Assembly: GCA_019915015.1 (NCBI GenBank)
Contig: JAHBBC010000041.1
Coordinates: forward strand, 62,001 to 126,000
Source of the DNA: Auriscalpium vulgare
Lineage: Eukaryota > Basidiomycota > Agaricomycetes > Russulales > Auriscalpiaceae
DNA length: 64,000 bases
Direction: 5' to 3'
Of the stretch, positions 21,681 to 32,231 are shown piece by piece; position 1 is the stretch's first letter; the number at the start of each line of letters is the position of its first letter. The position numbers and the translations under genes are program-made. The notes under the pieces were generated by a model. The model did not search any database. It was given only the letters and a program-made list of their open reading frames with translations, and had not been told where the DNA came from.

Positions 21681-24521
21681 TCATCGTTTTGCGAACACCT
21701 TCTTGAGCAGGCCAAGGACCTTTGGCACGTTAAGCTGTACGTATTCAAGGTCCAACAAATGCTTGTTGTCCTTTTGCTGTGAGTTTAACAGCGTCAGCGG
21801 GCTGCCTCTGAAGTCAACCATACGGAGACTCTACCTTTTCAAGCAGATCGTCGATCTTCAAGTCCATCTCCAAGATGGCCTTCTCGCGGCCCTTGTAGTG
21901 CAAAGCAATGATGAATGTCCCCGGAGTTGGCGACGTGATGTTGAAGTAGATATTTGGTCGCCTGCAAGACAGCTGTTAGTACTGCTCAGTGCCCGTTGGA
22001 AGGCACCAGCGCACCTGTTGTCGGGAACGTTGCTCTCTACAATGATCCCCTCCTTCTCCAGTTGCGCATGTGTGAAGCGGTACGGGCCGAGAACCGCGGC
22101 CTTGGTCGGCTTCTTCTCCTTCCCACCCACCGTCACGACGCCGACGCCTGTCGACGAGCCCTTCTCTTTCGACGCTGTCAACCGCACGTTTTGTAAGTAC
22201 GCCTTGTACTGCTCCAGCTGTGACCGCATATAATTGTTGTGATCCAGTATGGTCTTGTACACGGCCTCAAGCGATTTGGTCTCGAGGACGATCTTCTCGC
22301 GGAGATTGCCAAGATGCACGAGCTCAGCGGCGACCTCGTCTTGCATGAGCTTGTAGCCGTCAGAGCTCTCGACGATCTTGAGCTCCTCGAGCTCGCGCAG
22401 CATCTCCTTGACCTTGATACCCTTGCGCACGAGTTGCCCATCCTTCGTCGTCGCGGCCCGCTCAGCGATCGCGCTGAGGTTGTACGGCCGCTTGTCGGCC
22501 GCATGCGGCAGGGAGCGGACAAGCTGCACAAGGATCGACTTGGTCTCCATATAGAGCATGTCGCTCGATGACACTGTGTCCGCGAATGCGCTCTGAATGT
22601 CCTGGACGGGGGTCTCCCAACGGCTGTAGAGCTTGAGCTCGATAGTCCTGTTCTCCTTCCGGGGTACCTGAGGGGGCGCCGGCCCGAGCTCATCGGTCAG
22701 GATGCGCAGATGTTGTTTGTCGTTAGGTGACTACGGAACGCAAGGCACGATAAGTTTGATTTCCGGGAAGGATAAATCACCTTCTACGCACGAGAGTGTC
22801 TATATGTTGCAGAAGAAGAGAATGGGTGTTGTACAGCTCGTTCAGCGTGATGTGAATCATCAGATCCTTCTTGGAGAGTGCCATATATTGGTCCATCTGA
22901 TGGAGTCGTTCAATCGTGGGAACCACCGTCTAGACGAGCGCGAAAGACGAACCTCCAAGGTCTCATAGAAGTCTCCCACTTCACAAAGGTTATTCAAGAA
23001 TTGGTTTATCCGCGCCTTGTTGTTCTCCACAAAAGGGTTGAGCGTAGCCATGTACGCTTCCTTGGCATACGAAGGCTTGTTCGCCAGATTTTGCAGCATC
23101 TTGGCAATCTGCACATGGGTTAGCATACCTAACATTATGGATGAACAATATTCCAAACGAACCAACGTCAATGTTCGTCGTGGGTGTTTCGCCGGCACTC
23201 CCTCAACAAGCATATACGCTTGTGGAGTCACAATAGCAGGGTTGATGAATCGAAGGAAGAAGAATCCTCCGATAAGTGAGCAAATGGCGTAGTCAGTGGC
23301 CTCAGGATATTTCCTCTGGACTTGGCCGTCAGCGCACTGACAGCCGGAAATGAAGAAAGCCGGCGCACCCGTGTCAGACTGCGGATCTGTTTGCATATCC
23401 ATCTGATACCATACGGAACGCTGTCCATGCTCTCGATGATGGTCACCAAGAAGCTGTTCGCAATTTCCATCAGCATTGTCAGCCGTGGGGCAATGATCGC
23501 CTGGACGTCTGGGTTGGCAGCCGCGACCTCTGGTGCGACGCCACGAGGAAGATTCTCAGGCAAAGAGCCCGTCTCTTCTTCGATCTGGCTTATCATTTGT
23601 TCGTAAACCTGGTACATTGTTAGTCGTGTGATGCTACGTATCGCAAGACTCCTATTAGGCTGCGGCGCACCTTCACCGGGTTGATCTCGAGGTTCAAATC
23701 TTTGTGCTCGATGAGACTGTTGATGCGCTCGGCGAGCACGCTCTTCAGATAGCTCTGTCCGGGACCACGACGGGTATATGTGGTCATCATGCGGGACACG
23801 GGCGTATTGGCACGCAGGAGGGAACCAAACTCCGTTGCGGTATCGAACTGGGCAGACAGCACGGATTGGAACATGGTGAGGAGCAGATGCTCTTCCCTGC
23901 TCTCGTACTGGTTTCCATAGAGCGTGAACATGACGGTTTGGAGGAGGGTATCGATTTCGGAGAGGCTGACGAGACGGCAGAGCGCAGCGACATGCCGCGG
24001 CTCAGACTGGAGAAGGAAGAACAAGTTGGAGTACTGCTGGATCTTGCGCTCGTCTGGAAAATGACCTTCTGTGGGATCCACTTCCTCGAGGTGCTTCTCG
24101 ACTTCGCGTTGCTACGGACATGGAAAGTGTTGTTAGTGAAGTCGACGCTGGGCTGCGAGGCAGCGACAAGACAGATTTCGCACCTCGTCAAGAGCCATAC
24201 GATTCTGGATCAAAAGGGCTATCCGTGAATCGAGGTAGCGGACGTCGCGTTCCAGCACAAAGTTCTTTTTGGACTGAGCAGAGATACGAGCTTTAAGATC
24301 TCGCAGTCGCTTTTGAGCTAGCGTCGCCGATCGGAGGTCAGTAATGGAGCATCGAACACGGTGGACCACGCACCTCTGGCCAAATCATCCTCTACTTCAA
24401 CGTCCTGCTCTGCAGCCATGCTAAAGAGGGCGGTGACACTGTAGCGGTTTGTGTTCCTGTTGGTGAGCCGCCGCGATGACATTGCGCCGGGAGAGGATGG
24501 GGATTCTGAGAAGGAGGACAT
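21681..24521 (-). CDS. Ras GTPase-activating protein (Gap1/Sar1 type, with RasGAP C-terminal domain)
   Basis: Predicted negative regulator of Ras, raising its GTP hydrolysis. The protein starts [19 protein letters not shown] at 24521, with a coiled-coil stretch ([28 protein letters not shown]) at roughly 60-110. The RasGAP domain runs from about 150 to 480. It contains [15 protein letters not shown], the arginine-finger loop [13 protein letters not shown], the FLR motif [15 protein letters not shown], and KMLQNLANK. After a linker, the conserved RasGAP_C domain occupies the last 250 residues ([33 protein letters not shown]), ending LLKKVFAKR with the stop at 21681-21683. No calponin-homology or IQ motifs are present, so this is the short Gap1/Sar1 form of fission yeast rather than a full IQGAP. 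About ten introns. Confidence 0.9.
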
Positions 24522-26000
24522 GATCGCGTGCGTTGATGAGGTTGGGTGGCCAGGGAGGACGGTGCGCGGTTGCTGAAGAAAGCTAGGGCAGGGCTACTCG
24601 GAAGTGGATGGTCGTGACAATCAGAGCGACACCAGCGCCTGAAATAAAGAGCGGCCTGGAGCAGAAGAAAGATGCTGGGCGGGGAGGATGGGGAAAGGAA
24701 AGGCAAGAGGACAAAGGGGAGCGAGGTGGGCGAACGGTCTCGCGGGAGCTGCAAAGCACAACAAGCGATCCTCCGTTTCCTAGCTTCGGTCGTTGCCGAA
24801 TGGCGCCACGCTTCACTGTACCGTGCTGTGCTATACTAATAGCCACCTAGACTCTACTCCTACTCACGCCTTGCCACACCGATTACACGCCCTCACCCTC
24901 CGCTGACCGCAGAATACACTCCCAAAACTCTCGCCCACAGCCTTGTACGTACGCCCACGCTCACGCTCTGCAACGACCGGCTTCTCTGCCGTCGCGATCG
25001 AGGCCCTTTGACATCGAACTGGCCGCTCACCACGTCTCGGATCATGCGCCGGGCGCCGTATCTTGACTGGGACTAGCTCTAGGACTGCTTGCGCGCTTTT
25101 CCGCCAGTTGCGGGTTGAAAGAGGTATGCATGGTCCAGCAGGATGGAATATCTGTCACAGTTATTTATCGCTATCAGGCCGCCTGGCTGCTGTGTAGCCT
25201 TTAGGCTTACCTTTCGAATACGTCTGGCAGTACTGCCCCCGGCTGGTCTTTCGTTTATAGCGCCTTGTTTTGGCTGCAATTACCGCTCTTGGATTCCTCA
25301 CTGTCCTTGGAAACATCAATTGCTGTGCCATTCACGTATTTTTGAGCCAGTCATTGTCACGCATTATCACATCTACCGCAGGGCGCAGCACCACTCCCAT
25401 GGACCTGTTTCTTCCTTCCTTGGCTTGGGCGCAGTTTCTCCGGCTATCTCCCTGCCACGTTTCTACTTTACATCCAGCGACTGGCCCGCGAAGCAACGCC
25501 GCTTGAATAATTCGCGCTACTAGGCAATATTGCGTGACACATCATTGAACCGAGATCAGATACGGAAATGGTACCATCGCGTCGTTTCCGAATCTCACTG
25601 CTTTCCAGAGCGCCGCGCGTTCGGCGGGTTATCGTTTGCGGGGAGCAACTAACACGACCCGATCGTGTATGATCCGCCTTGTTTTCGTCGACCGACGCGT
25701 CCGCGTCAGATCGCGCAGTGAGAATAAGTCCGACATGAAGATGGACTCTTGGGTCGGCACGCGTACCAGACAAGTGAGAAGCTTCGCCAAAGGTCACGAC
25801 AGGCCTGGGATAGCACAGGACATGAATATTACTACAGATAGACAAATAGTATCGACGGTTAATACCAAAGTATACTCGCCATAAATCAGAGAGACAGTGA
25901 ACAGATGAAACAAAAAGAACCCGAACGCAAGAACGGGTCAGTATAGGATGACCATCGCGCATGTACGAGCGTGGCAATCATGGTAAGTAGGGTAAGTATC
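24522..26000. other. intergenic, no gene recognised
   Basis: This is the promoter side of the RasGAP gene and further non-coding DNA. Frames are short and mutually overlapping; nothing recognisable is coded. Confidence 0.45.
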
Positions 26001-26360
26001 AGCGGTGACCGGGGCAGGCGGCGTGGACGCAATCCTCCGTAACGATCGAGCGCCGTCTGGTGCCCTCGGGACACACGTACGCGACCTCGTATGTTATTTT
26101 CGACCACTAAAACCTGAGCCGTAAATACAACAAAAGCGATGAGACATTGGTGTACCTGCCTTCTGCGTTATCCCCAGCACAGCTGAGATGACAGCTGCAA
26201 CCCACGGGCCGCAGTTTTTCAGGCGAACCACGACCTGCTGGTCCTAAGAGCCATGAGCCTGAGGTCAACCAACGGATCGTGCCCGCGACACTGCGGTCAA
26301 CTATGTACCTTGCACTGTGGCGGCGCAGGGGCGGTTAGCCATCTGAGCTTGAGGCTGTGT

Positions 26361-26642
26361 TCATGCAGATGGGGGACTCACAAACATGGGGGAGTGCTCT
26401 GATGGCGTTGGGGGTGGGGCAGGGACATAAGGCTGGGGTTGGGTGTGGGCATACGGCTGGGGATGGGCGTGGGTATGCGGCTGGGGATGGGCGGAGGCAG
26501 CCTGGTGATAGGCGGAGGCGGAGGCAGCCTGGGGATGGGTGGCAGCGGGATGCGTCTGGTAAGGGGGAGGCTGCTGTTGTTGCTGGTACGGCGTGATGTA
26601 CATCGCAGGATCGGGGGAGGGCTGGTTGTGCTGGGGATACAT
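26361..26642 (-). CDS. small His/Pro/Gln/Ala-rich protein, first exon
   Basis: The minus-strand frame from ATG 26640-26642 gives MYPQHNQPSPDPAMYITPY, a Q5P3 run, then near-repeats of HPQPHTHAHPQPYAHTQPQPY, ending near SPMF at a GTGAGT splice donor (about 26384). An acceptor-like site before the ATG suggests an intron in the leader. Downstream on the minus strand, between about 26020 and 26290, are open stretches with cysteines that could be further exons, for example one ending TEDCVHAACPGHR and one containing VGCSCHLSCAG. I could not join them with consistent splice phases. Low-complexity, probably disordered; no family is recognised. The open frame might also be a by-product of the repeated DNA. 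Confidence 0.4.
   Translation of the reverse strand: MYPQHNQPSPDPAMYITPYQQQQQPPPYQTHPAATHPQAASASAYHQAASAHPQPHTHAHPQPYAHTQPQPYVPAPPPTPSEHSPMFVSPPSA
26400..26560 (+). repeat. G-rich tandem-like repeat with G-quadruplex potential
   Basis: The plus strand carries many runs of three or four G in short spacing, with a recurring unit close to GGCTGGGGATGGGCGTGGGTAT. Several overlapping windows satisfy four G3 runs with loops of 1-9 bases. It is the complement of the Pro/His/Gln-rich coding frame on the minus strand. Confidence 0.6.
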
Positions 26643-27334
26643 GGCGGAAAGACGGTAGGAGAGCTGGGGAAATTAACAAGGCAGCCAGGCTTATATGAAG
26701 AACTGAGCAAGCTGTTGCCGTAAGCTCAGCGGTACAGATGGTGGTGTGCGCCGGTGGAAAAGTAACTTTGTAGCCCAAGCCGCCGCGAATCGGGGGTGAG
26801 GGCTATTACTAGTCTATTAGCCAGAAAGGGCCAGATTCCGCAGATATACAGCCTTGCATGGCAGCCGGATAGGGTTTGGCATCGACGCATAGTCTGGAAA
26901 CCTCGTCTGTCCAACCAGGCGGGTGCCGCGTCGTGAGAGCATCACGGGATAGGAAGAATCAGGGTATGATGGAGGGTCAGAAATAACGCGAGTTAATGGG
27001 AAAATTGGATGGTATGCCTTCCGAGGGAGCGTCCGAGGAGCGCTTGTTCAAGTGGTCGATCCGAGTCCGTCGCGCGGTGACGACTCTGCAGTGGCCGCGG
27101 CGGGCCGCCCGTCCCCGCGACGCCACTGCCAGTCTAGTACCCCCGCAAACGTCGCTTTGTTCTTGCCGTTTGTCTAGCCATTATCTCGACCGCACATTCC
27201 CCTCACGCCGCTGGCCTTGCTGCATCGGGACTAAGAAACCGCCCAATGGTCCCCGCGCACCGCACTACACCCCGCCGTTCTACTCACTGTCCTTGATCGC
27301 GCGACGCACCTGCCACCCCATTATTCATACCACC
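26643..27334. other. divergent promoter region, no other gene seen
   Basis: About 690 bases between the small minus-strand frame and the PalA gene. No TATA box or second gene is evident. Confidence 0.45.
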
Positions 27335-30300
27335 ATGCCCAACCAAGTCTCTATCCCCTTCAAGAAGACATATGCGATTCCTCTCAAACAGGCCGTGTAT
27401 GATCACATCCAAGCCAAGCACCACGATGCTCATCCGGAGGCATTCAAATGGGACATCGGCCGATGGGAATCCTTGCGCAAAGCTGCTACAAGTGGGATTG
27501 TTCATGTGGACCGCGTCAACGACTTCATTAGGTGCGCACGATCCGACCCGCGGACGCCATGTGCCACTCCAACAATCTCCGCAGCTACCACGCACAGCTC
27601 GTGTTCATTCTCACCAAGCTGCCTGCAGACGTGCGTGTCGAACTCTGATACCGCGCCTGCCCACCTGCCCACCTGTATTACGTGTAGATCGCGCTCGAAA
27701 TACCCTACGCGCCTGTGTTCTCCGCGGCGGCTCTTCCTGTCACGCTGAGCAACCTGCACTACGAACGGTGTGCCGTTCTCTTCAATCTAGCCGCCCTATA
27801 CTCGCAATTAGGGTCATCCGAGGATCGGTCCACCTCCGATGGTGTAAAGCGCGCCAGCGCGCACTATCAGGCGAGTCCCTGTGTTTCTCCTCCGGAGTGG
27901 ACATCTCATCTTCCAGCTGTCACTCAGAGCGCCGCAGGCGTCCTTTCGTACCTCGCCGGATCACCATTGTCGAAGTTTCAGGTTTCTCTCGTCGACGAAA
28001 CGATTCCCTCGGACCTGTCTGAATCGTTTGTCAAATCCCTTGAGTGGCTCATGCTGGCACAGGCGCAAGAATGTGCTTGGCAATTAGCGGTTTTGGGTGC
28101 GCGTTTCAGTGTTATGTTGCAATACAATTGACAGACTGAACAATTCAACAATGCACAGGACAGAAATCAAATGGGGTTATTGCAAGGCTGGCAACTCAGG
28201 TGAGTGAGCATATCATAGACGCATACGTTGATTCACGTGTTGCAGGTCGCGCTCCTGTACGGATCCGCCTTGTCGACTTTACGCGAGGCGTCCTCGTCCA
28301 ATAGACCCACGTTGCCAAATGTCAGTTTGTTATATCAACCAGTCTGGCGAATATCTCACACATTTTCCAAAGGATTGGCTGGCGTTCTTAGAAACCAAAC
28401 AGGCACATTTTGACGCTGCAGCACAATACCGCAAGGGTATTGACGATACCGAGAATAGTCGGTCAGGACGTTTGAATTTGCTCCTAGCCGCCTGTCTCAT
28501 TGAATACAGTTACGGCCATGAATTGGCGCGCCTTGGGGCCGCTCGAGCGTCGGCTAAAGGGGGGTATACCATCGCACGGCGGAGTGGGGTCGCGACTGCC
28601 GTCATACAGGACATCAAGGTTGTCAATGTATCCTTATTCTACGGCCTCATTGCTGATCGGAGCATCGCAGTCACTGTTGGAGATTGTCGAATCGAACGTC
28701 ACCCGTGCGCAGCGGGACAACGATCTGATATATCACCAGGATGTACCTGCACTTTCGGCATTGCCCGTCGTGTCGCCATTCCCGGTGGCCAAGAGCACCA
28801 TCCCCGCAGGAGTACAGGAACCGGCACGCGCTTTAGAAAATGACGCGATGATATTCGGTGAATTGCTGAGCTGGGGGGCCCGGCTCGCCATTGGTGAGGT
28901 GGTCTGTCGCGAAACCGAATCGTGTCTGACAGTTCATCATCAGAGATCTACAATGATAGGAAGCAAACTGTCATCAAAGAGGACGTTATTGGGCTAGCGC
29001 AAAGCCTCAATGACAACCGCGAACGGTATGCTGTTTCCGCTGTGTACTTATGTCCGTCCTGATGAACCCGGCAGAACCCTTCACGAGCTGAACCTGCCTA
29101 CCGCGCTGGAAGCCCTCGACAAGCCGATTGGTCTTCCCCCCAGTCTGTTATCGAAGGCCGAAGAAGTTAGACTAGATAATGGGCCAGACCGCATCGAGCG
29201 GTCGATTGAAGACGTTCGATTACTCGCGAGGCGCACGGCCGACATTTTGACAGATGTGCGTGTACCGCAGGTTCCGCGCCTAACAACAGGGCTCGAGCTG
29301 ATGATCGCAGGCCATGGATATATTGGATGAAGAAGCCTCGGAAGACGAAAGACACCGAGAGGGAGGACTCTCCCAGAGGCTACCTTCTCATCAAGCCAAT
29401 GAAGAACTGACGGCGAAAGCTGAGAGATACCGAAGCATCTTGGAGCAAGCCGCCGAGAGTGATGCCGTCGTCCGGCAGCGGTGGGATGAATGGGAGAAGA
29501 ACATTGTGGAACTGACGTGGGACGAGGTAAGCTGGAAGGATGGAAGACTTCTGTGCTACGTGCCGATCAATTAAACATCTAGGCCGCGCTGGAAGCATCG
29601 GTGCCGAGCTCTACGTCGTCTGGTGCACAGTCCGGAAGGTCGGCGGCGCCATCCACGTTGCCGCACGCACGCGCATTACGTGTTCTGCTCGAGCAGCTAG
29701 ATGACCTCGCTCGTGAGCGGGAGCAGCTATCCCACCGGGCGCAGCGCCTCGCCGACGCCGACGACATCGAACCCCGCATCCGACGGGAGGCCTCGGGCGT
29801 CGAGCGCTGGGCCGATGTCCAGCCGTCCATATTCGAGGACACTTTAGATGAGGAAATTGCCAAGTACGACAAGTTCCGTAATGATATCCAGCAAGGCGGC
29901 GAGAAGCAAGGCGAGCTGTTGGGAATGTTGAAGGCGAGGGGTTTGCTAAGCAGTCTCCTCGCATCCTGTTGACGAGACGTCGCGTTCACAGGCACGGATG
30001 CAGACGTTCCTTGAATCGAGGCGAGACGATCGTTCCGTAAAAGAGCGAGAGAACGCGCTGCAGTCTTTGGATCTGGCGTACCATAAATACAAGGAAATCA
30101 CTCGGCATTTGGAAGAGGGTCTACAGGTAGTTCTTCCTAGTTTCCAGAAACCTCCTACTCACCACATCTTCCTTTAGTTTTACAATGACCTCGCAGCTTT
30201 ATTAATGAAATTCAAAGAAAATTGTAAGGGTTGGGTTAACGATCGAAGATCAGAGATGCTGTGAGCGTCTAATCGTTGTTTCCGTTGACGAGTTGCTGAT

Positions 30301-30580
30301 GCACCATGACAGCTCTCTCACACAAACAATGAACGCCATGTCCATGAGACCCGAAGAATCCTTGGCTCCTACACCTTCGATCGCTACCCCGACCCGGCCA
30401 TCAGTTTCAAGCGCACATCAGCGTAACTCAGAGCACGTCCTACAGACGCCGTCCGCTCGCCCGACGTGCAAAATCGCGATGGATCTGCCGCCACCTGATT
30501 CTGACCAATGGCAGACTATTGACCTCCCTACGTCGCCGTCGTCGAAGCCGGCGTCACGGAAGCGAGCAGTGCCTCAGTGA
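27335..30580 (+). CDS. palA: pH-response regulator PalA/Rim20 (BRO1-domain protein)
   Basis: Predicted ESCRT-associated scaffold of the ambient-pH pathway, which binds the PacC/Rim101 transcription factor and ESCRT-III (Snf7/Vps32) so that PacC is processed at alkaline pH. The ATG at 27335 gives MPNQVSIPFKKTYAIPLKQA, a BRO1 start. The BRO1 domain covers about residues 5-380 and includes LSNLHYERCAVLFNLAALYSQL, DGVKRASAHYQ and AAGVLSYLAG, which resemble Aspergillus PalA closely, and AQAQECAWQ. A long coiled-coil V domain that binds YPX(n)L/I motifs follows (RALRVLLEQLDDLAREREQL; DTLDEEIAKYDKFRNDIQ; HKYKEITRHLEEGLQFYND). The tail is short and proline-rich. Bro1/Vps31 is the main alternative; the AALYSQL region and modest tail favour PalA. 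There are about ten introns, not all exactly placed. Confidence 0.85.
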
Positions 30581-31163
30581 ATATAAAATAGGTGATAGAG
30601 CGTGCGCTTTTGTACTCAACTATTCCTCTCTAGTCGGACAACTATTCCTCTCTAGTCAGGCAGTCCTCATGTAGCATACATTTCAACGGCTTCTGCATGT
30701 ATCTGAATTGAACGTTCAAGCTTCACAAACAATTATTAGTCCGGGTCAGCCGACATCTCGACACGCCTTCGTATGACGCCGAAGGTTCCGCGGACTGCGA
30801 GACTCCATGGGTAACATCATGGTGTCACTCGGAGGCACTGCTCTCTGTCCTGGAATTCCATGATGCCACGCCACTTGTTAGACATACGGGGTTTATAGCA
30901 ACGGGGCGAAGCTTGCTTGATACTAACCGCAGGCGGACCGGCAGAATTGAACGCTGCCAAACCGTAGCAGCGAAGGCTCGGCTTGGACTGGTGGCAACAG
31001 TTATCGCCGTCACCTGGCTGCCCAGTGAAGCGAATTACTTAAAGGTTTGAAGAAAGGTGGAATTTTATTGAACTCCTTACGGCCGGCGGCGCATGCTGAG
31101 TCAGCTAGCTATAGTCGGATCCTAGGATGTGGCCTGCACTGCAGTCCGTCTCTTGCAGAGACC
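30581..31163. other. intergenic between palA and the DM9 gene
   Basis: About 580 bases, with no gene seen apart from the short tandem repeat listed separately at 30617-30660. Confidence 0.45.
30617..30660 (+). repeat. 22-base tandem repeat, two copies
   Basis: Two adjacent 22-base units (CAACTATTCCTCTCTAGTC plus three variable bases) lie about 35 bases after the palA stop, probably in its 3' untranslated region. Confidence 0.85.
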
Positions 31164-32021
31164 ATGTCGGCCTCTCATCGTCGCCGTAGTGTGGATTCGT
31201 CCTCGTCCTCGTCCTCTTCGTGCTCGTCAGATGACGGCAAAGAAGGCAAGAAAGGGAGGCCCGGAAAACATCACATCGGCTCTCCCGAGTCCGTCCCCGC
31301 GGGCGGACCCTCGCTCCCCATACCCCTTGTCTCGCCCTCGTTCCCCACCCCGCAGACCAGCGCCCACCCCCGCTCCGGAGGGCCCCCGCCTTTCCCTGAT
31401 GAGAAGCCTCCTGCCTACACCGAGCAGCGCACGGCACCGCCGCCGTCAGGCTATCGTATCCCTCTGACGACGGGCGCTCCTTTCCCCAGTGCACAGCAGA
31501 TCGGTAACCCGGTGTGCTACGATGCGGATGGGACGTCCCCCATTTTCCTGGGCTCTGCGATCTTCCCTAACGCTGTGCACCCATGCAAGATCGCGCCGAA
31601 CCTGCAGCCACCGTGCCGTGTGCCGTACGGCGGCGGTGAACACGAGCACAACGGCCGGTATGACCTGCTGCCTTTCGACCCGGCCACGATGGAGTTTGTG
31701 CGCACGGGCCACGGGCAAATTCCCGCTGGGCGCAGACCGGTGGAAGGCGGATATGAGGACCATGGCGCGAAGCTGTATCACGCCATGGCGACGGTTCAAG
31801 GTGTGAGAGTGCCGGGGAAGACGAGTCAGCATCTGGTCAGTACTGCTAACTTCCTTCCCTGATAGAGTCCTGATGGTGGTAATACCAGGATGGATGCAAT
31901 GTGGCCTTTGGCGGGGGAGAGCACATCATCAGGGACGGCTATGATGTCCTGTACGTTATTAATCCGCCTGCACTGGTGACATCCATTAATGATCTCCGCT
32001 GGCAGGTGTTGGAAATGGTAG
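31164..32021 (+). CDS. DM9-repeat (DUF3421) protein with disordered Ser/Pro-rich head
   Basis: Three exons (31164-31835, 31889-31950, 32006-32021) encode about 249 residues ending YDVLCWKW. Residues 1-110 are low-complexity: a serine run (SVDSSSSSSSSCSSDDG), a Lys/Gly stretch, then proline-rich sequence with a PPAY (PPxY) motif. Residues 115-249 hold two DM9-type units. The first has FLGSAIFPNAVHPCKIAP and VPYGGGEHE. The second has LYHAMATVQGVRVPGK, then CNVAFGGGEHII. DM9 proteins are best known from insects and bivalves, where some bind mannose. A carbohydrate-binding role here is possible but inferred. There is no signal peptide, so the protein is probably cytosolic. It lies downstream of palA on the same strand and is convergent with the WLM gene. 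Confidence 0.85.
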
Positions 32022-32231
32022 AACTTCATGTTGGATCGGGCGGGACGCGGGACGAGATAAAGGTTTACCTGGATTGTATTTGGGCTCAATTTGAATTGAT
32101 GTTTTGTGACTGTACATACTGTACTCCTAGAATCAACGCGATATCACGGTCACAAGGTTTCCCGGAGGCACTCTATCAATCTTTGCAGGCAATGGGATGC
32201 ATGAAGCTGAAACTTGGTGCGAGCTGTGTGC
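32022..32231. terminator. shared 3' region of convergent genes
   Basis: Only 210 bases separate the stops of the DM9 gene (plus) and the WLM gene (minus), so the transcripts end here and may overlap. No definite poly(A) signal can be chosen by eye. Confidence 0.35.
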
